Notes: a model not told the origin generated them from the sequence alone. 64,000 bases of DNA from Frateuria_A sp035944355 (GCF_035944355.1 NZ_DASZBH010000011.1:15807-79806), one strand, 5' to 3'; positions 15,965-25,304 are shown, numbered from the stretch's first letter. A program made the numbers and translations.

Positions 15965-16960
15965 ATGGACGATCTGGATAGTCGCGCAAGCCAGGCCTTG
16001 GCCGACATCGAAAACGCCGCCTCGCTGGACGCGCTCGAAACCCTGCGCGTGGGCCTGCTCGGCAAGAGCGGCATCGTCACCGCCGCGCTGAAGTCGCTGG
16101 GCGCGCTCGCCCCGGACGAGCGCAAGGCCCGCGGCGCCGAGGTCAACCGCGTCAAGGACCGCCTGGCCGACGCGCTCGCCGCCCGCAAGCAGACGCTGGA
16201 GCAGGCCGAGCTCGACCGCCGCCTGGCCTCCGAAAAGCTCGACATCACCCTGCCGGGCCGCGACGGCCAGCGCGGCGGCATCCATCCGATCACCCGCGCG
16301 CTCGAGCGCATTGCGGCGATCTTCGCCCGGCTGGGTTACCAGCGCGCCGAGGGGCCTGAGATCGAGGACGACTGGCATAACTTCGAGGCGCTGAACTTCC
16401 CGCCGCACCACCCGGCGCGCGCCATGCACGACACCTTCTACTTCGGCGACGGGCGCCTGTTGCGCACGCATACCTCGCCGGTGCAGATCCGCTCGATGCA
16501 GGGCCGCCAGCCGCCGATCCGCATCATTGCGCCCGGCAAGGTCTACCGCAGCGACTCGGACCAGACCCACTCGCCGATGTTCCACCAGATCGAGGGCCTG
16601 CTGGTCGACGAGACCTCCAGCTTCGCCGACCTGAAGGGCACGCTGGCCGAGTTCGTGCGCGCGTTCTTCGAGCGCGACTTCGAGATGCGCTTCCGCCCCA
16701 GCTATTTCCCCTTCACCGAGCCCTCGGCGGAGGTGGACATCCGCTGGGAGACGGACGATGGCCAGAGCCGCTGGCTGGAGGTGCTCGGCTGCGGCATGGT
16801 CCACCCGAACGTGCTGGCCAACTGCGGCATCGATCCCGAGCGCTACACCGGCTTCGCCTTCGGCCTGGGCGTGGAGCGCTTCGCCATGCTGCGCTACGGC
16901 GTCTCGGACCTGCGCGCGTTCTTCGAGAACGATCTGCGCTTCCTCAAGCAGTTCGCGTAA
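15965..16960 (+). CDS. pheS: Phenylalanine--tRNA ligase, alpha subunit
   Basis: A 331-residue class II synthetase subunit. The N-terminal coiled coil (about 1-85) binds tRNA. The catalytic core has motif 2 (FRPSYFPFTEPSAEVDI), motif 3 (GFAFGLGVERFAMLRYGVSDLR) and the conserved RTHTSPVQIR and SDQTHSPMFHQIEG. It forms the alpha2-beta2 enzyme with the product of pheT, 21 bases downstream. Confidence 0.96.
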   Translation: MDDLDSRASQALADIENAASLDALETLRVGLLGKSGIVTAALKSLGALAPDERKARGAEVNRVKDRLADALAARKQTLEQAELDRRLASEKLDITLPGRDGQRGGIHPITRALERIAAIFARLGYQRAEGPEIEDDWHNFEALNFPPHHPARAMHDTFYFGDGRLLRTHTSPVQIRSMQGRQPPIRIIAPGKVYRSDSDQTHSPMFHQIEGLLVDETSSFADLKGTLAEFVRAFFERDFEMRFRPSYFPFTEPSAEVDIRWETDDGQSRWLEVLGCGMVHPNVLANCGIDPERYTGFAFGLGVERFAMLRYGVSDLRAFFENDLRFLKQFA

Positions 16961-16981
16961 GCCGGCAAGGAATCGATACCC

Positions 16982-19411
16982 ATGAAATTCTCCGAAAACT
17001 GGCTGCGCGAGCTGGTCGAGATCCAGGCCGACCGCGCCCAGCTGGCCCATGCGCTGACCATGGCCGGGCTGGAAGTGGAAGAACTGACGGTGCTGGGCGA
17101 GGGCCTGGCCGGCGTGGTGGTGGGCGAGATCGTGGCTGCCGAGAAGCACCCGGAAGCCGATCGCCTGAAGGTCTGCAAGGTCGCGATCGGGCGGGGCGAG
17201 CCGCTGCAGATCGTGTGCGGCGCACCCAACGCGCGCGTCGGCCTGAAGGCGCCGCTGGCGATGGTCGGCGCGGTGCTGCCGGGCGATGTGCAGATCAAGG
17301 CCGCCAAGCTGCGCGGTGTGGAGTCGGCCGGCATGCTGTGCTCGGCCAAGGAGCTGGGCATCGACGCGGATGCTTCCGGCTTGATGGAGCTCCCGGCCGA
17401 TGCGCCCGCCGGCCAGCCGCTGGCCCAGTTTCTGGGCCTGCCCGATGCCAGCATCGAGCTCAAGCTCACGCCGAACCGCCCCGATTGCCTGGGGCTGATC
17501 GGCCTGGCGCACGACGTGGCCGCGCTGTTCGGCAGCCGCGTGCTGGTGCCGGCACAGGAGCCCGCGCCGGTGACCTCCGATGCGCGCCGCGGCATCCGCC
17601 TGGAAGCCGGCAAGGATGCTCCGCGCTACCTCGGCCGCGTGATCGAAGGCATCGATGCGTCCGCCCGTTCGCCGCTGTGGCTGGCCGAACGCCTGCGGCG
17701 TGCCGGCCTGCGTCCGATCAGCGCGGTGGTCGACGTGACCAACTACGTGATGCTGGAGCTGGGCCAACCGCTGCACGCATTCGACAACGACAAGCTCGAA
17801 GGCGACATCGTGGTGCGCCATGCGCGCGAGGGCGAGGCGCTGAAGCTGCTCGACGGCAGCGAAGCCAGGCTCGATGCCGCCTTCCTGCTGATCGCCGACC
17901 AGCGCAAGGCCCTGGCCGTGGCCGGCGTGATGGGCGGCTTCGATTCGCGCGTGACCGAGTCCACCCACAACATTTTTCTCGAATCCGCGCACTTCGCGCC
18001 GGCCGCGATCATGGGGCGCGCGCGCAAGCTCGGCCTGCACACCGACGCCTCGCACCGCTTCGAGCGCGGCGTCGACCCGGAGCTGCCGCGCCGCGCGCTG
18101 GAGCGAGCCACCGAACTGCTGCTCTCGATCGCCGGCGGCAAGGCCGGCCCCGTGCTGGTCGCCGAGCATCCGGCCGACCTGCCCAAGCCGGCCACGGTCG
18201 CCCTGCGCCGCGCACGCCTGGCCCGCGTGCTGGGGCTGGGCGTGCCGGACGAGGAAGTCACGCGCATCTTCACCGCCCTGGGCATGGCCGTGCAGCACAG
18301 CGCCGAGGGCTGGCAGGTCACCGCGCCGACCAGCCGCTTCGACATCGAGCGCGAGGAGGACCTGATCGAGGAGGTCGCCCGCGTGTACGGCTACGACCGT
18401 ATCCCCACCCATACGCCCGCCGGCGCGCTGTCGCTCGCGCCCGAGCCCGAGGCGCGCACCGGCGAACTGGCGCTGCGCGAGCAGCTCGCCGCGCGCGACT
18501 ACTACGAGGCGGTGAACCTGTCCTTCGTCAGTGCCGAATTGCTCGCGCGCTGGGGCTGGACCGACAGGCTGGTACCGCTGGCCAACCCGCTGTCGGCCGA
18601 TCTGGCCGTGATGCGCCCCTCGCTGCTGCCGGGCCTCGTCGAGGCGCTGCGCCACAACCGTGCGCGCCAGCAGGAGCGCGTGCGGTTGTTCGAGGTCGCC
18701 CGGGTCTTCGAAAGCGGGTCCGCCAGCGAAGCACTGGCCATGCAGGGCAGGGCCGCCAGGCAAGCCGGCGATCCGCCCGTGGAAACCCCGAGCCTGGCGA
18801 TCGTCGCCTGCGGCAATGCGCATGCCGAGCAGTGGGCCGAGCCGAGCCGTCCGCTCGACTTCTTCGACCTCAAGGGCGAACTGGATGCGCTGCTGGCCTG
18901 GGGCGGCGAGCCCGAACGCTGGTCGCTGCACGCCGACGGCCTGCCGGTCTGGCTGCATCCGGGCCGCGGCGCCCGCGTCGCGCGCGATGGTGAGACGGTG
19001 GGCCACCTCGGTGCGTTGCACCCGCAACTGGCCAGGGCGCTGGATCTGGGGCCGGACGTTCACGTCCTGGAAGTGGCGCTGGCGCCGCTGCTGGATCGCC
19101 GCCTGCCCAGGGCACGGCCGGTGCCGCGCTTCCCCTCGGTGCGCCGCGACATTGCCGTCGATCTGCCTGAAGAGGTGCGTTGGTCACAGATCGAGCAGAC
19201 CGTCCGCGGCACCCTCGGCAGCGTGCTCAAGGAGCTGCGGCTGTTCGACCGCTACAGCGGCAAGGGTGTCGATGCAGGCCGAAAAAGTCTCGCTATGGGC
19301 TTGATTTTGCAGGACGCTTCACGCACGCTTACCGACGACGACGCGGACCGCTGCGTACGCGATGCGGTAGCCGCGTTGGAGGCCACATGCAAGGCAAAGT
19401 TGCGAGGTTGA
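16982..19411 (+). CDS. pheT: Phenylalanine--tRNA ligase, beta subunit
   Basis: An 809-residue subunit of the long bacterial type. In order it has the start MKFSENWLRELVEI, a tRNA-binding OB fold (about 40-150), the B3/B4 editing region, the B5 domain, the inactive synthetase-like core (SFVSAELLARWGW) and a C-terminal anticodon-binding ferredoxin fold (PRFPSVRRDIAVDL ... LTDDDADRCVRDAVAAL). It recognises and proofreads tRNA-Phe with PheS. It is followed after one base by ihfA. Confidence 0.96.
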   Translation: MKFSENWLRELVEIQADRAQLAHALTMAGLEVEELTVLGEGLAGVVVGEIVAAEKHPEADRLKVCKVAIGRGEPLQIVCGAPNARVGLKAPLAMVGAVLPGDVQIKAAKLRGVESAGMLCSAKELGIDADASGLMELPADAPAGQPLAQFLGLPDASIELKLTPNRPDCLGLIGLAHDVAALFGSRVLVPAQEPAPVTSDARRGIRLEAGKDAPRYLGRVIEGIDASARSPLWLAERLRRAGLRPISAVVDVTNYVMLELGQPLHAFDNDKLEGDIVVRHAREGEALKLLDGSEARLDAAFLLIADQRKALAVAGVMGGFDSRVTESTHNIFLESAHFAPAAIMGRARKLGLHTDASHRFERGVDPELPRRALERATELLLSIAGGKAGPVLVAEHPADLPKPATVALRRARLARVLGLGVPDEEVTRIFTALGMAVQHSAEGWQVTAPTSRFDIEREEDLIEEVARVYGYDRIPTHTPAGALSLAPEPEARTGELALREQLAARDYYEAVNLSFVSAELLARWGWTDRLVPLANPLSADLAVMRPSLLPGLVEALRHNRARQQERVRLFEVARVFESGSASEALAMQGRAARQAGDPPVETPSLAIVACGNAHAEQWAEPSRPLDFFDLKGELDALLAWGGEPERWSLHADGLPVWLHPGRGARVARDGETVGHLGALHPQLARALDLGPDVHVLEVALAPLLDRRLPRARPVPRFPSVRRDIAVDLPEEVRWSQIEQTVRGTLGSVLKELRLFDRYSGKGVDAGRKSLAMGLILQDASRTLTDDDADRCVRDAVAALEATCKAKLRG

Positions 19412-19412
19412 G

Positions 19413-19712
19413 ATGGCGCTGACCAAGGCGGAGATGGCCGAGCGCCTTTTCCTCGAGGTGGGCCTCAACAAGCGTGAGGCGAAGGAATTCGTGGATGCCT
19501 ATTTCGAGGTCGTCCGCGAAGCGTTGGAAAGGGGCGAGCAGGTGAAGCTGTCGGGTTTCGGCAACTTCGACCTGCGTCAGAAGAACCAGCGACCGGGTCG
19601 CAACCCCAAGACGGGCGAGGAGATTCCGATTTCCGCCCGTCGCGTGGTGACGTTCCGTCCCGGGCAGAAACTCAAGGTGCGAGTCGAGAGCTATGCTGGA
19701 CCAAGGGAATAA
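19413..19712 (+). CDS. ihfA: Integration host factor, alpha subunit
   Basis: A 99-residue DNA-bending protein of the HU/IHF family (MALTKAEMAERLFLEVGLNK; the arm region RPGRNPKTGEEIPISARRVVTF contains the DNA-intercalating proline). The pheT-ihfA-merR order is conserved across gamma-proteobacteria. It heterodimerises with IhfB, encoded elsewhere, and shapes promoters and recombination sites. Its last 20 bases overlap the start of the MerR gene. Confidence 0.96.
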   Translation: MALTKAEMAERLFLEVGLNKREAKEFVDAYFEVVREALERGEQVKLSGFGNFDLRQKNQRPGRNPKTGEEIPISARRVVTFRPGQKLKVRVESYAGPRE

Positions 19713-20049
19713 CACCGAACTGCCCGCCATCCCGGCGAAGCGCTACTTCACCATCGGTGAGGTGAGCGAGCTGTGTGGCGTCAAGCCGCACGTGCTGCGC
19801 TATTGGGAGCAGGAATTCCCCGCGCTCAATCCGGTCAAGCGCCGCGGCAACCGGCGCTACTACCAGCGCCACGACGTGCTGATGATCCGCCAGATCCGCG
19901 GCCTGCTGTACGACGAGGGCTTCACCATCACCGGTGCCCGCGCGCGGCTGGAAGGCCCGCAGGCGCGCATGGAATCGAGCATTTCCCATCAGATCGTGCG
20001 CCAGGTGCGCATGGAACTGGAAGAAATCCTGACCCTGCTGCGTCGCTGA
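19693..20049 (+). CDS. MerR-family transcriptional regulator
   Basis: A 118-residue small regulator with an N-terminal winged helix-turn-helix (KRYFTIGEVSELCGVKPHVLRYWEQEF) and the second MerR signature (NRRYYQRHDVLMIRQIRGLLYDEGFTI). A short coiled coil follows and no effector domain. This MerR (the one always downstream of ihfA, sometimes called MlrA-like) has no known target. It overlaps ihfA by 20 bases. Confidence 0.93.
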   Translation: MLDQGNNTELPAIPAKRYFTIGEVSELCGVKPHVLRYWEQEFPALNPVKRRGNRRYYQRHDVLMIRQIRGLLYDEGFTITGARARLEGPQARMESSISHQIVRQVRMELEEILTLLRR

Positions 20050-20154
20050 AACCGCCGCGCGTCTGCTATCATTCGCTTTCTGTCGAAAGTGCGGCCCGTG
20101 GATGGGCGCCTTTTGATCTTCGCGATCGGGACGATCGCAAAGCAACCGTCACGT

Positions 20155-20231
20155 CGGGGCGTAGCGCAGCCTGGTAGCGCATCTGCCTGGGGGGCAGAGG
20201 GTCGTCGGTTCGAATCCGGCCGCCCCGACCA
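20155..20231 (+). tRNA. tRNA-Pro (anticodon GGG)
   Basis: A 77-base cloverleaf: acceptor CGGGGCG pairs with CGCCCCG, D arm GCGC/GCGC, anticodon stem TCTGC/GCAGA around loop CTGGGGG (anticodon GGG, reading CCC and CCU), T arm with GGTTCGAATCC, and an encoded CCA end. It follows the merR gene by about 105 bases, a common position in gamma-proteobacteria. Confidence 0.97.
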
Positions 20232-20247
20232 ATCCGGAAGAAACAGA

Positions 20248-20273
20248 AACGGCGCCTTTGGCGCCGTTTTCGT
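20248..20273 (+). terminator. Rho-independent terminator after tRNA-Pro
   Basis: A 9-base stem AACGGCGCC/GGCGCCGTT with a TTT loop and a TTTTCGTTT tail, 17 bases after the tRNA. It also stands opposite the 3' end of serA, so it may serve the convergent transcript on its other strand too. Confidence 0.88.
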
Positions 20274-20299
20274 TTCGGGAGAGAGGGGGTTACGGCGCT

Positions 20300-21547
20300 T
20301 CAATACAGCACGCGGCTGCGCAGGGTGCCCGGAATCGCCGACATGCGCTCCTTCAGCTCCAATGCCTGGGCTTCGTCGGCGGCCACGTCGATCACCACGT
20401 AGCCCACCTCCGCATCGGTCTGCAGGAACTGCGCATCGATGTTGATGTTGCCCGCAGAGAACAGCTCGTTGATGCGCGAGAGCATGCCCGGCACGTTGCG
20501 GTGGATGTGCAGCAGGCGGCGGCTGCGCGGATGCTCGGGCAGCGACACCTCGGGGAAGTTCACCGCCGACAAGGTCGAGCCGTTGTCGCTGTAGCGCACC
20601 AGTTTGCTGGCGACCTCGATGCCGATGTTGTCCTGCGCTTCCAGCGTGCTCCCGCCGATGTGCGGGGTGAGGATCACGTTGTCCATGCCGACCAGCGGCG
20701 AGACGAACGCGTCGTCGTTGCCCTTGGGCTCGGACGGGAAGACGTCCACGGCGGCGCCGCCCAGCTGGCCCTTGAACAAGGCGGCCGCCAGCGCATCGAT
20801 GTCGACGACGCTGCCGCGCGAGGCGTTGATGAGCAGCGAGCCTTCGCGCATGCGGGCAAGCTGCGCGGCGCCGATCATCATGCGCGTGGCCGGGGTATCG
20901 GGCACGTGCAGCGTGACCACGTCGGCGCGTTGCAGCAGGTCGTCCAGGCTCGCCGCGGCGTGTGCGTTGCCCAGCGCGAGCTTCGCTTCGATGTCGTGGA
21001 AGATCACGCGCATGCCCAGGCTCTCGGCCAGTACGCCGACCTGGGTGCCGATGTGGCCGTAGCCGACGATGCCCAGCACCTTGCCCCGCGCCTCGTAGCT
21101 GCCCGCGGCGGATTTTGACCAGCCGCCGCGATGGCACTGCATGTTCTTCTGCGGGATGCCGCGCAGCAGCATGACCGCCTCGGCCACCACCAGCTCGGCC
21201 ACGCTGCGCGTGTTGGAATAGGGCGCGTTGAACACCGGCAGGCCCAGCCGCCGCGCGGCGCCCAGGTCCACCTGGTTGGTGCCGATGCAGAAGCAGCCCA
21301 CCGCGATCAGGCGCCGTGCGTGCTCCAGCAGCTCCGGCGTGAGCTGGGTGCGCGAGCGGATGCCGACGATGTGCGCCTCGGCCAGGCGCGCCTTCAGCTC
21401 GGCCTCGGGAAGCGCCTTCGGATGCGTTTCGATCTGGGTGTACCCAGCCTGGCGGAAGGTTTCCTCGGCGCTGCGGCTGACGCCTTCGAGCAGCAGCACG
21501 CGGATGTCCTGCCGGGGGAAGGAAGTCTTCATGTAAGCCAAGTCCAT
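20300..21547 (-). CDS. serA: D-3-phosphoglycerate dehydrogenase
   Basis: A 415-residue enzyme opening serine synthesis (3-phosphoglycerate to 3-phosphohydroxypyruvate). It has the NAD-binding loop GIVGYGHIGTQVG, the catalytic Arg in NASRGSVVDIDAL and HIGGSTLEAQ with the catalytic His. A C-terminal ACT domain (RNVPGMLSRINELFSAGNINIDAQFLQT) gives serine feedback. This is the Escherichia coli-like short form, which also reduces 2-oxoglutarate. An in-frame ATG at 21532 would give 410 residues, exactly the Escherichia coli length; neither start has a clear ribosome-binding site. It is divergent from a D-2-hydroxyglutarate dehydrogenase-like gene. Confidence 0.95.
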   Translation of the reverse strand: MDLAYMKTSFPRQDIRVLLLEGVSRSAEETFRQAGYTQIETHPKALPEAELKARLAEAHIVGIRSRTQLTPELLEHARRLIAVGCFCIGTNQVDLGAARRLGLPVFNAPYSNTRSVAELVVAEAVMLLRGIPQKNMQCHRGGWSKSAAGSYEARGKVLGIVGYGHIGTQVGVLAESLGMRVIFHDIEAKLALGNAHAAASLDDLLQRADVVTLHVPDTPATRMMIGAAQLARMREGSLLINASRGSVVDIDALAAALFKGQLGGAAVDVFPSEPKGNDDAFVSPLVGMDNVILTPHIGGSTLEAQDNIGIEVASKLVRYSDNGSTLSAVNFPEVSLPEHPRSRRLLHIHRNVPGMLSRINELFSAGNINIDAQFLQTDAEVGYVVIDVAADEAQALELKERMSAIPGTLRSRVLY

Positions 21548-21654
21548 GCCGGGGCGAAGGCGTAACTATGCCAGAGCTTTCCGGTTTTGCGGCGCTGCAA
21601 CACTGGACCGTGTCCAGGCCCTCTGGCAGGCTGCTTACTCCTCACGGAGCCATC

Positions 21655-23040
21655 ATGACCGACCCCCGCCTCACCGACCTGGCCGATCGCGCGCCGGGAT
21701 TGCGCCTGCTCACCGATCTGGCCGACCTCATCCACTACGGGCGCGACTGGACCCGCCGCTGGGGCCCCGCGCCGCTGGCGGTGGCGTTGCCGGTCTCGGT
21801 GGATCAGGTGCGGGCGATCGTCCGCTGGGCGAACGACCGGCAGATCGCGCTGGTCCCTTCCGGCGGGCGCACCGGACTGTCCGGCGGCGCCGTGGCGGCG
21901 CGCGGCGAGCTGGTGCTGAGCCTGGAGCGGATGAACCGCGTGCTCGGCTTTGATGCCACCGACCGGCTGCTCGAGGTCGAGGCCGGCATCACGCTGCACG
22001 CGGTGCACGAGGCGGCGCGCGCGCACGGCCTGCTCTATCCGGTCGATTTCGCCGCGCGCGGCTCCTGCACCATCGGCGGCAACGTGGCCACCAACGCCGG
22101 CGGCATCCGGGTGGTCCGCTACGGCACCACCCGCGAGTGGATCGGCGGGTTGACGGTGGTGGCCGGCAACGGCGAGCTGCTGGAACTCAACCGCGGCCTG
22201 GTCAAGAACTCCAGCGGCTACGACCTGCGCCAGCTGATGATCGGCTCGGAAGGCACGCTGGGGGTGGTGGTCGGCGCGCAGCTGAAGCTCACCGAGCCGC
22301 CGCCGCCGGCGCAGACCATGCTGCTGGCCTTGCCGCACATGGATGCGCTGATGCGGGTGTTCGCGCTGTTCCGCTCGCAGCTGAAGCTGCAGGCGTTCGA
22401 GTTCTTCACCGACGTGGCGCTGCGCCACGTGCTGGCGCACGGCGCGCAGCGCGCGATCGACAGCGACCAGCCCTACTACGTGGTCACCGAGTACGACGCG
22501 GTGGACGAGCGAGACGAGCACGCCGCACTGCAGGCGTTCGAGAGCGGCGTGCGCGAGGGCTGGATCAGCGACGGCGTGATCGCGCAGAACGAGGCGCAAG
22601 CGGCAATGCTCTGGCGCCTGCGCGAGGGCATCACCGAGAGCCTGGCGCCAAGCAAGCCGTACAAGAACGACATCGCGCTGCGCATCGGCGCCATGCCGGC
22701 GTTCCTGCACGAGATGCAGGCGCTGCTCGCGCGCGAGTATCCACAGATGGAAGTGGTCTGGTTCGGCCACATCGGCGACGGCAACCTGCACATCAACGTG
22801 CTGCCGCCGCAGGACATGGCGCAGGCCGAGTTCCTCGCCCGCTGCGAACGGGTGACGCAGTTGCTGGCCGACGCATTGCAGCGGCACGGCGGCAGCATTT
22901 CCGCCGAGCACGGCATCGGCCTGGTCAAGCGTGCCTACCTCGGCAGCACCCGCAGCGTCGCGGAGATCGCGCTCATGCGCGGCGTGCGCGGCGCCTTCGA
23001 TCCGAACGGCATCCTCAATCCCGGCAAGCTGTTCGATTAG
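21655..23040 (+). CDS. FAD-linked oxidase, probable D-2-hydroxyglutarate dehydrogenase
   Basis: A 461-residue FAD enzyme of the GlcD/D2HGDH/LDH family. The PCMH-type FAD domain has PSGGRTGLSGGAV, GSCTIGGNVATNAGG and KNSSGYDLRQLMIGSEGTLG. The C-terminal part has the metal/substrate motif WFGHIGDGNLHINV and SAEHGIGLVKRAYL. I use the ATG at 21655, not the longer frame from 21568. In Pseudomonas stutzeri a D2HGDH of this family re-oxidises the D-2-hydroxyglutarate made by SerA. The divergent pairing with serA (107-base gap) supports the same role here, though a D-lactate or glycolate substrate is not excluded. Confidence 0.8.
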   Translation: MTDPRLTDLADRAPGLRLLTDLADLIHYGRDWTRRWGPAPLAVALPVSVDQVRAIVRWANDRQIALVPSGGRTGLSGGAVAARGELVLSLERMNRVLGFDATDRLLEVEAGITLHAVHEAARAHGLLYPVDFAARGSCTIGGNVATNAGGIRVVRYGTTREWIGGLTVVAGNGELLELNRGLVKNSSGYDLRQLMIGSEGTLGVVVGAQLKLTEPPPPAQTMLLALPHMDALMRVFALFRSQLKLQAFEFFTDVALRHVLAHGAQRAIDSDQPYYVVTEYDAVDERDEHAALQAFESGVREGWISDGVIAQNEAQAAMLWRLREGITESLAPSKPYKNDIALRIGAMPAFLHEMQALLAREYPQMEVVWFGHIGDGNLHINVLPPQDMAQAEFLARCERVTQLLADALQRHGGSISAEHGIGLVKRAYLGSTRSVAEIALMRGVRGAFDPNGILNPGKLFD

Positions 23041-23107
23041 GGCACGCGGCGCGCCGGGAAACGCGTGCTAGCCTTGGCGGCTCACCGTCCCCACGGAGAC
23101 CCCAGGC

Positions 23108-24061
23108 ATGACGCAGGAACGCCGCACGCTTTATCCGGAGATCGAGCCCTACGACAGCGGCATGCTGCCGGTATCTGGCCTGCACACGATCTACTACGAG
23201 CAGAGCGGCAATCCCGACGGCAAGCCGGTGGTGTTCCTGCACGGCGGACCGGGCGCGGGCGCGAGCCCGCGTTGCCGGCGTTTCTTCGACCCGGCCGTCT
23301 ATCGCATCGTGCTGTTCGACCAGCGCGGGTGCGGCCGCTCGACGCCGCACGCCGAACTCACCGACAACACCACCTGGGACCTGGTCGCCGACATCGAGCG
23401 GCTGCGCGGGCACCTGGGCATCGCGCGCTGGCAGGTGTTCGGCGGCTCCTGGGGCTCCACCCTGGCGCTGGCCTACGCGCAGACGCACCCGGACAAGGTG
23501 ACCGAGCTGGTGCTGCGCGGCATCTTCATGCTGCGCCGCTGGGAGCTGGAGTGGTTCTACCAGAAGGGCTGCGACGCGCTCTATCCGGATGCCTGGGAGC
23601 CCTATCTGGCGGCCATTCCCGAAGCCGAGCGCGGCGACCTGATGAGCGCCTACCACCGCCGCCTCACCAGCGCCGATGCCAAGACGCGGCTGGACGCGGC
23701 GCGCGCCTGGTCGACCTGGGAGGCCGGCACCAGCTTCCTCCACCAGGATCCCGACTACATCGCCAGCAGCGGCGAGGACGAGTTCGCGCTGGCCTTCGCG
23801 CGGATCGAATGCCACTACTTCGTGCACGGCGGCTTCTTCGAGCACGACGACCAGCTGCTGCGCAACGTCGGGCGCATCCGGCGCATCCCCACGGTGATCG
23901 TGCAGGGGCGCTACGACGTGGTGTGCCCGATCCGCAGCGCCTGGGACCTGCATCGCGCCTGGCCCGAGGCGGACCTGCGCATCGTGCAGGACGCCGGCCA
24001 CTCGGCCTTCGAGCCGGGCATCACGCACGAGCTCGTCGAGGCGACCGACCGCTTTAGATGA
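23108..24061 (+). CDS. pip: Proline iminopeptidase
   Basis: A 317-residue cytoplasmic alpha/beta hydrolase of peptidase family S33 that removes N-terminal proline from peptides. It has the oxyanion HGGPGAGASPRCRRFFDP, DQRGCGRSTPHAELTDNTTWDLVADIE, the nucleophile Ser in FGGSWGSTLALAYAQ, and the late Asp (QGRYDVVCP) and His (DAGHSAFEPG). Together with the POT transporter and S9 peptidase it fits growth on peptides. It ends close to a REP-like palindrome and convergent upp. Confidence 0.93.
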   Translation: MTQERRTLYPEIEPYDSGMLPVSGLHTIYYEQSGNPDGKPVVFLHGGPGAGASPRCRRFFDPAVYRIVLFDQRGCGRSTPHAELTDNTTWDLVADIERLRGHLGIARWQVFGGSWGSTLALAYAQTHPDKVTELVLRGIFMLRRWELEWFYQKGCDALYPDAWEPYLAAIPEAERGDLMSAYHRRLTSADAKTRLDAARAWSTWEAGTSFLHQDPDYIASSGEDEFALAFARIECHYFVHGGFFEHDDQLLRNVGRIRRIPTVIVQGRYDVVCPIRSAWDLHRAWPEADLRIVQDAGHSAFEPGITHELVEATDRFR

Positions 24062-24073
24062 CCGCCGCAGGCG

Positions 24074-24112
24074 CGCCCTGCTCCCTCTCGGTGAGAGGGC
24101 AGGGTGAGGGGC
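24074..24112. repeat. Single REP-like palindrome
   Basis: GCCCTGCTCCCTCTC/GAGAGGGCAGGGTGAGGGGCC between the convergent pip and upp genes. It has the same core and GGGTGAGGGG tail as the other copies in the window. It may also act as a transcription stop between the two genes. Confidence 0.65.
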
Positions 24113-24162
24113 CGGGGCTCGCCTCTAACTCGAACGAAGCTTGCGCAGCACGCGGGGCCGGC

Positions 24163-24801
24163 TCAGCCTGGCAACTGCTTGGTCCCGAAGATCTTGTCGC
24201 CCGCGTCACCCAGCCCCGGCAGGATGTAGCCCTTGTCGTTGAGCCGCTCGTCGATCGAGGCGGTGTAGATCTCAACGTCCGGATGCGCAGCCTCGATCCG
24301 CGCCAGCCCCTCGGGAGCCGCGACCAGGAACAGCCCCTTGATGCGCCGGCATCCGGCGGCCTTGAGCATGTCCACCGTGGCCACCAGCGTGCCGGCGGTG
24401 GCGAGCATCGGGTCGACGATCAGCGCGGTGCGCTCGTGCATGCTGCCGCTGAGCTTTTCGTAGTAGGCCACCGGCGCCAGCGTGGCCTCGTCGCGCTGCA
24501 CGCCGACCACGCTGACCTTGGCCGAGGGAATCAGGTCGAGCACGCCCGGCAGCATCCCCAGGCCCGCACGCAGGATCGGCACGATGGTGATCTTCTTGCC
24601 CTTGATGCGCTCCACCTTCACCGGGCCGGCCCAGCCCTCGATGCTGTCCTCCAGGATCTCCAGATCCTTGGTCGCCTCGTAGGTGAGCAGGGCGGCCACT
24701 TCGGAGGCCAGTTCGCGGAATTCCTTGGTGCTGATGCCGGCGCGGCGCATCAGGCCGAGCTTGTGGCGGATCAGCGGATGGCGGACTTCGACGATCTTCA
24801 T
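24163..24801 (-). CDS. upp: Uracil phosphoribosyltransferase
   Basis: A 212-residue salvage enzyme that makes UMP from uracil and PRPP. It has the family start MKIVEVRHPLIRHKLGLMR, ILRAGLGMLPGVLDLIPSA, the PRPP loop IVDPMLATAGTLVATVDML and the uracil-binding end YILPGLGDAGDKIFGTK. The length is close to the Escherichia coli enzyme. It is a single gene, with the PsiF gene about 90 bases upstream on the same strand. Confidence 0.96.
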   Translation of the reverse strand: MKIVEVRHPLIRHKLGLMRRAGISTKEFRELASEVAALLTYEATKDLEILEDSIEGWAGPVKVERIKGKKITIVPILRAGLGMLPGVLDLIPSAKVSVVGVQRDEATLAPVAYYEKLSGSMHERTALIVDPMLATAGTLVATVDMLKAAGCRRIKGLFLVAAPEGLARIEAAHPDVEIYTASIDERLNDKGYILPGLGDAGDKIFGTKQLPG

Positions 24802-24892
24802 GGCGCGGCCGTCATGCTGGAGGCCGGCAAGCTTAGCGCAGGCCCTACGCGCGAGCGGAGTGCCCGATCGAATGGCACCCCGCGGCGGCGGG

Positions 24893-25213
24893 TCAGCCGG
24901 CAGTCTTCTTCAGGCAGGTGCTCATGAAGGCCTTGCGGGCGTCGCCGGAAAGCGCCTTGGCCTTCGCGTCGGCGTTGCAACTCTTCATGCGCTCCTGCGG
25001 GGTGGCGGCTGCGGCAGGCGCGGGCGTTCCCTTGAGGCAGGCGCTCATCGCGGCCTTGCGCTCGTCTCCCTTCTTGCCGGCAGTCTGCTTGCTGCAAGCG
25101 GACATGCGCTGTTGCTGCGGGGTGAGCGGCTTGGTGGTCGGCGTGGCGGCGAACGCCGGGGCGAGGGCGAACAGAATGGCGGCAGCGATGGCGAGGCTCG
25201 GACGGTTGGACAT
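24893..25213 (-). CDS. psiF: PsiF-repeat secreted protein
   Basis: A 106-residue protein with a signal peptide (MSNRPSLAIAAAILFALAPAFAA). Two PsiF repeats follow (QQQRMSACSKQTAGKKGDERKAAMSACLKG and QERMKSCNADAKAKALSGDARKAFMSTCLK), each with two cysteines. In Escherichia coli psiF is induced by phosphate starvation, but the product's role is unknown. It is a short-transcript gene between upp and an aminotransferase gene. Confidence 0.85.
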   Translation of the reverse strand: MSNRPSLAIAAAILFALAPAFAATPTTKPLTPQQQRMSACSKQTAGKKGDERKAAMSACLKGTPAPAAAATPQERMKSCNADAKAKALSGDARKAFMSTCLKKTAG

Positions 25214-25304
25214 GGCGGCACCTCACGGAAGGGCCGGCGGTTGCCGGCCGCGCGAGTCTATGCCCGGGTGCGTCAAGGCGGTAGCAGCGGGCCCGCGAGC
25301 CACG

